64,000 bases of DNA. It comes from Ephemeroptericola cinctiostellae (GTDB lineage Bacteria; Pseudomonadota; Gammaproteobacteria; Burkholderiales; Burkholderiaceae). Position 1 is the stretch's first letter. Each line of letters starts with the position of its first letter. Where the stretch lies: the NCBI RefSeq assembly GCF_003339525.1, contig NZ_CP031124.1, forward strand, positions 1,364,001 to 1,428,000. The letters run 5' to 3'. Below are positions 1 through 8,430 of the stretch, in pieces. Made by a program: the position numbers and the translations under genes. The notes beneath the pieces were generated by a model. The model saw only the letters and a program-made list of their open reading frames with translations. It searched no databases and was not told where the DNA came from.

Positions 1-308
1 GCGATAGAAGCTTCGGTGTCGAAGGATAAACGTGCATCCACTTCAGATGATACGCGACCAGGGATGATTTTGAGAATCTCGCAGCCAAAAGCCACCAACA
101 CATGATCCATGATGTCGGCGACTGACTCGTTGACATGGGCTTTGACGGTTGATTCAAACAGGGGTTGATATTCTGGTTTTTGTACCGCTTTTAAAATTAA
201 AGATGGGTTGGTGGTGGCATCTTGTGGTAAAAATTGCGCAATCGCTTGAAAATCACCAGTGTCGGCAACGACTGTGGTTAAGGCTTTAAGTTGGTCTAAT
301 GTGCTCAT
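1..308 (-). CDS. tal: Transaldolase, N-terminal part (cut by window edge)
   Basis: The minus-strand frame begins at an ATG (complement of 306-308) preceded by a GGAG ribosome binding site and runs off the left edge after about 102 residues. The visible N-terminus contains TVVADTGDF and [11 protein letters not shown], the hallmark start of class I transaldolases (TalA/TalB); the Asp of ADTGD belongs to the active site. The enzyme moves a dihydroxyacetone unit between sugar phosphates in the non-oxidative pentose phosphate pathway in the cytoplasm. It is divergent from carA. The rest of the gene, including the Schiff-base lysine, lies outside the window, so completeness cannot be judged. Confidence 0.9.
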   Translation of the reverse strand, partial: MSTLDQLKALTTVVADTGDFQAIAQFLPQDATTNPSLILKAVQKPEYQPLFESTVKAHVNESVADIMDHVLVAFGCEILKIIPGRVSSEVDARLSFDTEASI

Positions 309-388
309 GTGTGTGCTCCAATTGAAAAGAATATGACGTCTCGCATTTTAATTGTAGCGTAATTTTTGCGTCAATTTTCGTCTTAGTC

Positions 389-417
389 TTTAAGTAAGGT
401 GGTTTTTCTGCTAAAAT
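389..417 (+). promoter_or_regulatory. Possible promoter of the carA leader
   Basis: A -10-like TAAAAT at 412-417 has a weak -35-like TTTAAG at 389-394 with 17-bp spacing. It lies about 45 bases upstream of a short leader frame and a terminator hairpin in front of carA. The -35 match is poor, so this is only the best visible candidate in the talB-carA gap. Confidence 0.35.
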
Positions 418-460
418 GACTGGGTTTAGCAATATATTTTACAGAAACGACGAAATTAAG

Positions 461-514
461 ATGACACACTGGCTACTAAAGACGAAAACAGGCAAAAACC
501 GCCCAACACAGTAA
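461..514 (+). CDS. Possible 17-residue leader peptide ahead of carA
   Basis: An ATG at 461 opens a 17-codon frame ([17 protein letters not shown]) that ends inside the left arm of the terminator hairpin at 494-545. This is the arrangement of a translated attenuator leader. The Shine-Dalgarno match (TAAG) is weak and the codons show no strong run of one amino acid. It is inferred from geometry only and could be chance. Confidence 0.3.
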   Translation: MTHWLLKTKTGKNRPTQ

Positions 515-545
515 AGTTTTTTATTGATGTGGGGCGGTTTTTTTT
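494..545 (+). terminator. Intrinsic terminator or attenuator in the carA leader
   Basis: CCGCCC (499-504) pairs with GGGCGG (532-537), with further AACAC/GTG pairing inside, followed by an unbroken run of eight T (538-545). It has the form of a rho-independent terminator, yet it lies between the likely promoter and carA (start 604). It could therefore act as an attenuator controlling carbamoyl phosphate synthesis rather than ending an upstream gene, because no plus-strand gene precedes it in the window. Confidence 0.65.
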
Positions 546-603
546 ATGTCTGCCATTTTGTCTCATGTGGAGTTGTGTGTCCAAGATGTTAAGGAGTTTG
601 AAC

Positions 604-1746
604 GTGTTACCCATTTTTTCTAATCAATATCCAAAAGCCGTGCTGGTGTTGGCCGACGGCTCGGTGTTTCAAGGTTACGGCATTGGCGCACCTGGCCACG
701 TGGTCGCCGAGGTGGTGTTCAACACCGCCATGACTGGTTACCAAGAAATCCTCACCGATCCATCGTATACGGGGCAAATGGTCACCTTGACCTACCCGCA
801 CATCGGCAATGTCGGTGTCAATGAAGAAGACGTTGAAGCGGATAAAGTGTATGCAGCAGGCTTGATCATCAAAGATGTATCGCCTGTTGTGTCGAATTTC
901 CGTGCGACGCAAAGTTTGCCTGATTATCTGAAAGCCAACAACATTGTTGCCATCGCAGGCATCGATACCCGTGCTTTAACCCGCGTATTGCGTGAAAAAG
1001 GTGCGCAGGGCGGTTGCATTTTGGTCGGCGATGATGTGGCGAAAGCAACCGAATTGGCGGCTGGTTTTGGCGGCATGAGCGGCCAAGATTTGGCCAAGGT
1101 CGTATCGGTCACTGCAGCATACCCGTGGACTGAAGCCGAATGGCGTTTGGGTGAAGGTTACCTTCAGCAAAGTAATCCAAAATTTAAAGTGGTTGCTTAT
1201 GATTTTGGTGTGAAACGCAATATTCTGCGCATGTTGGCTGAACGTGGTTGCGACATCACCGTTGTGCCAGCTCAAACATCGGCTGCCGATGTACTGGCGA
1301 TGAATCCTGATGGTGTTTTCTTGTCAAATGGCCCTGGTGATCCAGAACCGTGCGATTACGCGATTGCTGCCACGCGTGAATTTTTGGATAAAAATGTACC
1401 CGTTTTTGGCATTTGCTTGGGCCATCAAATCATGGCTTTGGCCGCTGGTGCGAAGACTTTGAAAATGAAGTTTGGTCACCACGGCGCGAACCATCCTGTG
1501 AAAGATTTGGACACGGGGCGTGTGGTCATCACATCACAAAACCACGGTTTCGCCGCTGATGAAGTGACTTTACCTGCAAATGTGCGCCCAACCCATGTGT
1601 CTTTGTTTGACGGCAGCTTGCAAGGTTTGGCATTCACGGATAAACCTGCGTTTAGTTTTCAAGGCCATCCAGAAGCGTCACCCGGCCCGCATGACATTGC
1701 GTATTTGTTCGATCGATTCATTGATTTGATGGCGCAAAGCAAATAA
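604..1746 (+). CDS. carA: Carbamoyl-phosphate synthase small subunit (glutaminase)
   Basis: This cytoplasmic subunit hydrolyses glutamine and channels ammonia to CarB for carbamoyl phosphate, the precursor of pyrimidines and arginine. The N-terminal CarA domain is recognised by [19 protein letters not shown]. The C-terminal class I glutamine amidotransferase domain carries the nucleophile Cys in [10 protein letters not shown] and the His/Glu pair in [11 protein letters not shown] place the start at GTG 604 (MLPIFSNQY), 7 bases after AAGGAG, giving 380 residues, close to the E. coli length of 382; an in-frame ATG at 586 lies upstream of that site. A leader with an attenuator-like hairpin precedes it. 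carB follows after leuE and a small gene. Confidence 0.97.
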   Translation: MLPIFSNQYPKAVLVLADGSVFQGYGIGAPGHVVAEVVFNTAMTGYQEILTDPSYTGQMVTLTYPHIGNVGVNEEDVEADKVYAAGLIIKDVSPVVSNFRATQSLPDYLKANNIVAIAGIDTRALTRVLREKGAQGGCILVGDDVAKATELAAGFGGMSGQDLAKVVSVTAAYPWTEAEWRLGEGYLQQSNPKFKVVAYDFGVKRNILRMLAERGCDITVVPAQTSAADVLAMNPDGVFLSNGPGDPEPCDYAIAATREFLDKNVPVFGICLGHQIMALAAGAKTLKMKFGHHGANHPVKDLDTGRVVITSQNHGFAADEVTLPANVRPTHVSLFDGSLQGLAFTDKPAFSFQGHPEASPGPHDIAYLFDRFIDLMAQSK

Positions 1747-1765
1747 TTAGTAAACAACTGAATGC

Positions 1766-1872
1766 GTCATTGCGGACTTGATCCGCAATCTCCTGTTCGA
1801 GAAGATGCCGTGTTAGCGCGGCACGGCGGATTATTTATCAAACCACAGCCATCGTCATCATTTGGCAATGAC
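1766..1872. repeat. Small intergenic element with GTCATTGC/GCAATGAC ends
   Basis: The 107-bp carA-leuE gap begins with GTCATTGCGGACTTGATCCGC and ends with GCAATGAC, so its ends are 8-bp inverted repeats. Internal small hairpins (TTGCGGA..TCCGCAA; GTTAGCGCGGCAC) are visible. A related sequence begins at 2573 on the other side of leuE. This is the form of a miniature dispersed palindromic element; no target-site duplication is obvious. Copies elsewhere in the genome would confirm it. Confidence 0.5.
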
Positions 1873-1896
1873 AGATCAACGTAAAGCACTAAACAC

Positions 1897-2565
1897 ATGG
1901 AGTTTTTCACTCAGCTGGGCATCACCAACATCACCGCATACCTTATCGGTACTGTGGCGATTATTTTATTGCCTGGCCCGAATTCCATGTACGTTTTGAC
2001 CACCGCCGCGCAGCAAGGCGTGCGGCGCGGTTATGCGGGGGCAGCAGGCGTGTTTGTTGGCGACACCATCATCATGGTCGCTGCCGTCATCGGTGCCGCC
2101 ACGATTTTGCGCGAAGCCCCGCAAGTGTTCATCGCACTTAAAATTGCAGGCGCGTTGTATTTGAGTTACTTGGGCATCAACATGCTCATTGGCGCGTGGC
2201 GCATTTGGCAGAATCGCAGCAAGCCCCATACCAACGCGTCTGAAATGGCGCAGCTGGAAAAAAGCTCAAGCCCATTCAAACGTGCCTTGTTGATTAGTTT
2301 GATCAATCCAAAAGCGATATTGTTTGTGCTGTCGTTTTTTTTGCAATTCGTCTCCGCTGATGCCGCGCACCCGTATGTCGCATTTTTGGTGCTGGGCTTA
2401 ATTTTGCAATTTGTTAGCTTAGCGTACTTGAGCGGTCTGATTTTTGCAGGCGCACAACTTGCACAAACGTTTCGTTCGCGTCCGATTTGGATGGTCGTCG
2501 GAACGCTTTTGGTTGGCTGTTTGTTTATTGGGTTTGGGGTGAAGTTGGGTATGGCGACGTTGTGA
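1897..2565 (+). CDS. leuE: LeuE-type amino acid exporter, LysE/RhtB family
   Basis: An integral inner-membrane protein of 222 residues that exports amino acids, by family leucine and related residues. The N-terminal LLPGPNSMYVL motif in the first helix, the GVFVGDTIIM segment and LINPKAILFVLSFFLQF are family signatures and match E. coli LeuE more closely than RhtA/B. About six hydrophobic segments are visible, with a charged loop near residues 100-125. It sits between carA and carB, an order I associate with several Burkholderiales, and is flanked by related GTCATTGC repeats. The substrate is inferred from the family. Confidence 0.85.
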   Translation: MEFFTQLGITNITAYLIGTVAIILLPGPNSMYVLTTAAQQGVRRGYAGAAGVFVGDTIIMVAAVIGAATILREAPQVFIALKIAGALYLSYLGINMLIGAWRIWQNRSKPHTNASEMAQLEKSSSPFKRALLISLINPKAILFVLSFFLQFVSADAAHPYVAFLVLGLILQFVSLAYLSGLIFAGAQLAQTFRSRPIWMVVGTLLVGCLFIGFGVKLGMATL

Positions 2566-2572
2566 TTTGCAC

Positions 2573-2600
2573 GTCATTGCGGGCTGACCCGCAAAATCCC
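2573..2600. repeat. Second GTCATTGCGGG-type palindromic repeat
   Basis: GTCATTGCGGG, then CTGA, then CCCGCAAAATCCC follows directly on the leuE stop. GCGGG/CCCGC form a tight hairpin. The head matches that of the 1766-1872 element. It may also end leuE transcripts, though no T-run follows. Confidence 0.45.
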
Positions 2601-2747
2601 TAGTGCTGGTAGATATCGAACCAAGTTCGGCATGGTCATGTGGTTTTTGATGTCTTGAGGTCTACGTGGATGGTGGGTTGGGTGTTCCTTGGTAAAAATC
2701 CAGTTTGAGCGTGGATAAGCAATAGCACTGACATAAAGGTAATAACG

Positions 2748-3062
2748 ATGGAAAAACAAGGAAAATGTTGGTTGATTCCAGTGAGCATGTTAATTATATC
2801 GTTTTGTGGTTTTGTTTTGCCCATACTGGCGATGGTCAATTGTTCGGGTTGGAATGAGGGCAGCATGGCTGTAAGTGGTTGTGTCGTTGATTTTCCTTTT
2901 GCCCGTGCTTATGCAGACGTTTATTATGGATTGCTTCTTTTTTCCGCTTTTATGTTGTTGATGCCGTTGGGTGTGTATGTGGCTTTTGTGGTTGGCCTTA
3001 TCATGCTGGCTAAACGAGTTGCTCTTGTAGTATGTAAACGCAGACATGAACAGAGTACATAG
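2748..3062 (+). CDS. Small membrane protein, unknown function
   Basis: The 104-residue frame starts at ATG 2748 after AAGGT. It has two strongly hydrophobic helices (about residues 9-30 and 58-90), a Cys pair in between (MVNCSGWNEG, SGCVVDF) and a basic tail (VCKRRHEQST). This suggests an inner-membrane protein with a periplasmic loop that could form a disulfide. I do not recognise the family. It lies between leuE and carB on the same strand, and carB probably has its own start region. It reads like a real gene, though no function can be assigned. Confidence 0.55.
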   Translation: MEKQGKCWLIPVSMLIISFCGFVLPILAMVNCSGWNEGSMAVSGCVVDFPFARAYADVYYGLLLFSAFMLLMPLGVYVAFVVGLIMLAKRVALVVCKRRHEQST

Positions 3063-3228
3063 TAATGTTTCAACGTTGTTATTTATGAGCAAGTAGGGCG
3101 CAATAAACACAGTGCATTGCGCCGCATGTATGAGTTAAGTATGAAATAAAGTCTGGGTGTCATGCGAAATAAACGCTTATTACACCCTACAAATCGAATT
3201 AAATTATTGAAATTGTTGGAGTAAAGAA

Positions 3229-6200
3229 ATGCCAAAACGTGAAGATCTAAAAAGTATTCTTATCATCGGCGCAGGTCCGATCATCATTGGTCAGGCGTGC
3301 GAGTTTGATTATTCAGGTGCACAAGCCTGCAAAGCCTTGAAAGAAGAAGGCTATCGCGTGATTTTGGTCAACTCGAACCCTGCGACGATCATGACCGACC
3401 CAGAGATGGCGGATGCGACGTACATCGAGCCGATCACCTGGGAAGTGGTTGAGAAAATCATTGAGAAAGAAAAGCCTGATGCGATTTTGCCGACGATGGG
3501 TGGGCAGACGGCATTGAATTGCGCTTTGGATTTGCATCGCCACGGTGTTTTGGATAAACACAATGTGCAGCTCATCGGCGCATCGCCTGAAGCGATTGAC
3601 AAGGCCGAAGACCGCATGAAGTTTAAAGATGCGATGACCAAAATTGGCCTCGGTTCAGCGTTGTCAGGCATCGCCCACACGTGGGAAGAGGCGCAAACGG
3701 TGCACGCGATGATCGCCAAAACCAATGACAATTCGGGCTATCCGATTGTGATCCGTCCATCGTTCACGATGGGTGGTACGGGTGGTGGCATTGCGTACAA
3801 CAAAGAAGAGTTTGAAACGATTTGCAAGCGCGGCATTGATTTGTCGCCCACCAATGAGTTGTTGATTGAAGAGTCGTTGCTTGGCTGGAAAGAATACGAG
3901 ATGGAAGTGGTGCGCGATAAGGCGGACAACTGCATCATCGTGTGCTCGATTGAGAACGTAGACCCAATGGGCGTGCACACGGGTGACTCGATCACGGTTG
4001 CGCCTGCACAAACATTGACCGATAAAGAATACCAAATCATGCGCAATGCGTCATTGGCGGTGTTGCGTGAGATCGGTGTGGACACGGGTGGCTCGAATGT
4101 GCAATTCTCGGTCAACCCTGATACGGGTCGCATGATTGTGATTGAAATGAATCCGCGTGTGTCGCGTTCGTCTGCATTGGCATCGAAAGCAACGGGCTTC
4201 CCGATCGCAAAAATTGCTGCAAAATTGGCGATTGGTTACACGTTGGATGAGTTGCAAAATGACATCACAGGCGGTCAAACGCCTGCTTCATTTGAGCCAT
4301 CGATTGATTACGTGGTCACGAAAATTCCACGTTTTGCTTTTGAAAAATTCCCTGAAGCCGATGCATATTTGACCACGCAAATGAAATCGGTGGGTGAGGT
4401 GATGGCGATTGGCCGCACATTCCAAGAGTCTTTCCAAAAGGCTTTACGCGGTTTGGAAGTTGGCATCGATGGTTTGAATCCCGTCACCGATGACAAAGCC
4501 GACATCATCGCGGAAATCCGTGAGCCAAAAGACAAGCGCATTTTGTTCGTCGCGGATGCATTCCGCGTGGGCATGAGCGTGGACGAAGTGTTCAATCACA
4601 CGAAAATTGACCGTTGGTTCTTGGTGCAAATCGAGGAAATCATTAAATTGGAAGCCCATGTGGCTCAAGGCACGTTGGTAGATTTGAGCGCAGATGACAT
4701 GCGTGGTTTGAAGCAAAAAGGTTTCTCTGATCGTCGTTTGGCTCAATTGCTCAAAATCACCGATCAAGAGCTGCGCGCAGCACGTCATGCGCTCAATGTG
4801 CGTCCTGTTTACAAACGTGTGGACACGTGTGCGGCTGAGTTCGCCACTGACACTGCATACATGTATTCAAGCTACGATCAAGAATGCGAAGCGAATCCGA
4901 CCAATAACAAGAAAATTATGGTTTTGGGCGGTGGTCCGAACCGCATTGGTCAGGGTATTGAGTTTGATTATTGCTGTGTACACGCGGCTTTGGCTTTGCG
5001 CGAAGATGGTTATGAAACCATTATGGTCAACTGCAATCCTGAAACCGTATCGACCGATTATGACACTTCAGATCGTTTGTATTTTGAGCCTGTGACTTTA
5101 GAAGACGTGCTCGAAATCGTTGCTGTAGAACAACCGATGGGCGTGATTGTGCAGTATGGCGGTCAAACGCCTTTGAAATTGGCTTTGGATTTGGAAGCCG
5201 CAGGCGTGCCGATCATTGGCACATCGCCTGATTCGATCGATTTGGCCGAAGACCGTGAGCGTTTCCAAAAATTGTTGCAAGACTTGAATTTGCTCCAGCC
5301 ACCAAATCGCACAGCACGTGAAGAAGCTGAAGCTTTGCGTTTGGCGGATGAAATTGGCTATCCATTGGTTGTGCGTCCTTCTTATGTGTTGGGTGGTCGT
5401 GCGATGGAAATCGTGCATGAGCGTTCTGACCTTGAGCGTTACATGCGTGAGGCGGTTAAAGTATCGAATGATTCACCTGTGTTGCTGGATCGTTTCTTGG
5501 ATGACGCGATTGAAGCGGACGTGGATTGCATTTGCGATGCCACAGGTGCTGTGTTGATTGGTGCGGTGATGGAGCACATCGAACAAGCGGGCGTTCACTC
5601 GGGTGATTCTGCGTGCTCATTGCCACCGTACTATTTGAACGCGGATACGATTAATGAAATCAAACGCCAAACGGCTGAAATGGCGCGTGCATTGAAAGTT
5701 GTGGGCTTGATGAATGTGCAATTTGCCATTCAACACAAAGATGGTGCAGACATCATTTATGTGCTCGAAGTCAACCCACGTGCTTCGCGCACGGTGCCGT
5801 TTGTATCGAAAGCGATTGGCCGTCCTTTGGCAAAAGTGGCGGCACGCGTGATGGCGGGTCAAACTTTGGCGCAACTCAATGCGACCAACGAAATCATCCC
5901 GCCGTATTTCAGTGTCAAAGAAGCGGTGTTCCCATTCAATAAATTTCCAGGTGTTGATCCTGTGCTGAGCCCAGAAATGCGTTCTACGGGTGAGGTCATG
6001 GGCGTGGGCACGACGTTTGGCGAAGCTTTGTACAAAAGCCAATTGGCTGCTTCAACACGTTTGCCAGCAAGCGGTCAAGTGTTCATCAGTGTGAAAAACA
6101 GCGATAAACCTGCCATGCGCAAAGTGGCGGCACAGTTGGTTCAGCTCGGTTACACCATTTGCGCCACTGGTGGCACGGCAGAAGATTTGCAAGCCGCGGG

Positions 6201-6474
6201 TTTCCCTGTGAAACGCGTGAATAAGGTCAAAGAAGGTCGCCCGCACATCGTCGATGCGATGAAAAATGGTGAAGTGGCTTTGGTGTTCACGACGGTGGAT
6301 GAAACGAAAGATGCAATTGCCGATTCACGTTCGATTCGCACAACGGCTTTGGCACAACGCATCACCTATCAAACGACTGTGGCGGGCGCAGAAGCTGCGG
6401 TTGAAGGCATGAAGCATTTGCATGAAATCAAAGTGTATGATTTGCAAGGCTTGCACGCCAGTTTGAATCAATGA
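3229..6474 (+). CDS. carB: Carbamoyl-phosphate synthase large subunit
   Basis: The 1081-residue protein uses bicarbonate, CarA-derived ammonia and two ATP to make carbamoyl phosphate. It begins [18 protein letters not shown] and has two homologous ATP-grasp halves: a carboxyphosphate domain (to about 400, with [12 protein letters not shown]), an oligomerisation domain (about 400-550) and a carbamoyl-phosphate domain (about 555-935, opened by [16 protein letters not shown]). The C-terminal MGS-like allosteric domain includes ATGGTAEDL and is where UMP and ornithine act in relatives. Length is normal and no key motif is missing. The start has GGAG 7 bases upstream. A strong terminator follows. 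Confidence 0.98.
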   Translation: MPKREDLKSILIIGAGPIIIGQACEFDYSGAQACKALKEEGYRVILVNSNPATIMTDPEMADATYIEPITWEVVEKIIEKEKPDAILPTMGGQTALNCALDLHRHGVLDKHNVQLIGASPEAIDKAEDRMKFKDAMTKIGLGSALSGIAHTWEEAQTVHAMIAKTNDNSGYPIVIRPSFTMGGTGGGIAYNKEEFETICKRGIDLSPTNELLIEESLLGWKEYEMEVVRDKADNCIIVCSIENVDPMGVHTGDSITVAPAQTLTDKEYQIMRNASLAVLREIGVDTGGSNVQFSVNPDTGRMIVIEMNPRVSRSSALASKATGFPIAKIAAKLAIGYTLDELQNDITGGQTPASFEPSIDYVVTKIPRFAFEKFPEADAYLTTQMKSVGEVMAIGRTFQESFQKALRGLEVGIDGLNPVTDDKADIIAEIREPKDKRILFVADAFRVGMSVDEVFNHTKIDRWFLVQIEEIIKLEAHVAQGTLVDLSADDMRGLKQKGFSDRRLAQLLKITDQELRAARHALNVRPVYKRVDTCAAEFATDTAYMYSSYDQECEANPTNNKKIMVLGGGPNRIGQGIEFDYCCVHAALALREDGYETIMVNCNPETVSTDYDTSDRLYFEPVTLEDVLEIVAVEQPMGVIVQYGGQTPLKLALDLEAAGVPIIGTSPDSIDLAEDRERFQKLLQDLNLLQPPNRTAREEAEALRLADEIGYPLVVRPSYVLGGRAMEIVHERSDLERYMREAVKVSNDSPVLLDRFLDDAIEADVDCICDATGAVLIGAVMEHIEQAGVHSGDSACSLPPYYLNADTINEIKRQTAEMARALKVVGLMNVQFAIQHKDGADIIYVLEVNPRASRTVPFVSKAIGRPLAKVAARVMAGQTLAQLNATNEIIPPYFSVKEAVFPFNKFPGVDPVLSPEMRSTGEVMGVGTTFGEALYKSQLAASTRLPASGQVFISVKNSDKPAMRKVAAQLVQLGYTICATGGTAEDLQAAGFPVKRVNKVKEGRPHIVDAMKNGEVALVFTTVDETKDAIADSRSIRTTALAQRITYQTTVAGAEAAVEGMKHLHEIKVYDLQGLHASLNQ

Positions 6475-6518
6475 CAATTGGAAGAGGCTGGGAGTTTTGA
6501 TGTCAATCATGCCCACGT

Positions 6519-6550
6519 AAAAAAAGACCAACATCTGTTGGTCTTTTTTT
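6519..6550 (+). terminator. Terminator after carB
   Basis: GACCAAC (6526-6532), loop ATCT, GTTGGTC (6537-6543), with an A-run before and seven T after. It serves carB and, being symmetrical, could also stop minus-strand readthrough from nagE. The interval 6551-6753 holds no gene that I can support. Confidence 0.85.
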
Positions 6551-6753
6551 ATAATGAAATTCGTCAATAATTGATCGCACAACAAAGCTATAGGACTATA
6601 TAGGGCTGTATTTGACGATTAATCCTTTGAAATTAACCTGCTGCGATTACTGCGATTAATTTCATGATGAAACAATACCAATCACTTTTGAGTCGTGTGT
6701 ACAAAGCAAAGGCGCATCCTGTTGAAACAAGTGCCTCTTTGCTTCGTTCATCC

Positions 6754-8259
6754 TCAGTTGGTGATGAGGTTGTATTCTCGAATTTCTGTGGCCAAACTGT
6801 CTGCTTCTGGGCCAATGATGACTTGAACCGCATTTGTCCCTGGGCGCAACACACCTCGGGCACCCAAACGTTTCAATTCTTGATCGTTGACTTTATCTTT
6901 GTCAGCAACAATCAGGCGCAAGCGGGTGGTGCAGGCATCGACTGAAGTCAGGTTGGATTTTCCACCCAAAGCAGCCACATAATCGATGATTCTTTGTTGC
7001 TCTTTTGTCGTGTTGGCTTCGTTGATTGCTGTTTTTTCGGTTTGTGCACCGTGAGTGACATCTGCTGTCGAGGCTGAACTGGTGGAGGTTGCTGGCACGA
7101 AAGCGGGGGCAGAGATGGGAGCGGTTGTCCCTGCTGTCGTGGGTGCTTCAACGAGTTCACGTCCTAAAGTCATGAGGTTGAATTTTTTAATGGCAAAATT
7201 GAACAGGAAGTAATACACCGCGAAGTATGCAAATCCAATTGGCAACAACATCAATGCATTTTCACCTTTGCCCATGGACAATAAATAATCAAACAGGCCT
7301 GCTGAGAAACTAAAGCCCAATCGAACATGTAAAAGGTTCATGATGACCAAAGACAAACCTGTCAGCACAGCGTGAATGCCATACAACACGGGTGCCAAAA
7401 ACATAAAGGCGAACTCAACGGGCTCCGTCACACCTGTTAAAAATGAGGTCAGTCCCATGGACAGCAGCACGCCGCCAACCATTTTTTTGTTTTCTGGACG
7501 GGCATTGCGGTACATCGCCAAGCAGGCTGCGGGCAAACCAAACATCATGATGGGGAAGAAGCCTGTCATGAATGAACCGGCAGTTGGATCGCCAGCAAAG
7601 AAACGGTGCAAATCACCCGCAATCGCTTTGCCTGAACCGTCTGTGAACGAACCAAAAACAAACCAAACAAAAGAATTTAGTACGTGGTGTAAGCCTGTGA
7701 CCAACAACAAGCGATTTAAAGCACCGTATAAGAACAGACCAAGACCACCCGCACCGATGAGCCAGTGACCAAACGCGTCCAGGGCATTTTGAATGGATGG
7801 CCAGATAAAGCCGAGCGCAACACCAAAGATCACCGCGACCAAGCCCGTGATGATGGCCACAAAGCGTTTACCACCAAAAAATGCCAAATACGGTGGCAAT
7901 TTGATGTTGTAGTATTTATTGTACAGGCCGCCCGCGGTCAGCCCCATGAGCACGCCCGAGAGCACGCCCATGTTAATTTTTTCATCAATGACTTTGAGTA
8001 CAGCCACCAAAATCAATTGACCAATTGCCCCTGCTAAACCAGCGACACCGTTGTTCTCTTTGGCAAAACCGACTGCAATGCCGATGGCAAAAAGTAGGGG
8101 TAAGTTGCCAAAAATCGCATCACCCGCTTGTGCCAAAATTTTGATGTTTAATAAGTCAGGTTGCCCCAACCGCAGCAATAAACCTGCGATGGGCAGTACA
8201 GCAATGGGCAGCATCAAGGCGCGCCCCAATTGCTGTAGACCATTAAATGATATTTTCAT
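6754..8259 (-). CDS. nagE: N-acetylglucosamine PTS permease, EIICB
   Basis: This 501-residue inner-membrane permease takes up and phosphorylates N-acetylglucosamine. The N-terminal EIIC domain (to about 380) starts QQLGRALMLPIAVLPIAGLLLRLG and has TGVTEPVEFAF, the sugar-site motif of the glucose/GlcNAc family. A Ser/Thr/Ala/Pro-rich linker (about 385-425) leads to an EIIB domain whose phosphorylated Cys lies in SVDACTTRLRL. The EIIA part of three-domain NagE proteins is absent and is instead supplied by the fused protein encoded upstream. The ribosome site is GGAG before the ATG. It is the last gene of the nag operon; a 171-bp gap separates it from the EI fusion, so an internal promoter is possible. 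Confidence 0.92.
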   Translation of the reverse strand: MKISFNGLQQLGRALMLPIAVLPIAGLLLRLGQPDLLNIKILAQAGDAIFGNLPLLFAIGIAVGFAKENNGVAGLAGAIGQLILVAVLKVIDEKINMGVLSGVLMGLTAGGLYNKYYNIKLPPYLAFFGGKRFVAIITGLVAVIFGVALGFIWPSIQNALDAFGHWLIGAGGLGLFLYGALNRLLLVTGLHHVLNSFVWFVFGSFTDGSGKAIAGDLHRFFAGDPTAGSFMTGFFPIMMFGLPAACLAMYRNARPENKKMVGGVLLSMGLTSFLTGVTEPVEFAFMFLAPVLYGIHAVLTGLSLVIMNLLHVRLGFSFSAGLFDYLLSMGKGENALMLLPIGFAYFAVYYFLFNFAIKKFNLMTLGRELVEAPTTAGTTAPISAPAFVPATSTSSASTADVTHGAQTEKTAINEANTTKEQQRIIDYVAALGGKSNLTSVDACTTRLRLIVADKDKVNDQELKRLGARGVLRPGTNAVQVIIGPEADSLATEIREYNLITN

Positions 8260-8430
8260 GTCTATCTCCTAAAGGTGAACATAATAGTTAAAACTTTATT
8301 TTTTATAAAATACAGGACGCACAGAAAAGCTGGGTTTTGCATTTTTCGTGCTTCTTGTAAAAGACTGCTGTAGGGTTCGAAGTGACTCTGTTATCGGTAT
8401 TGTGGGGTGGAGGGATGTTTTTTTCTTGAT

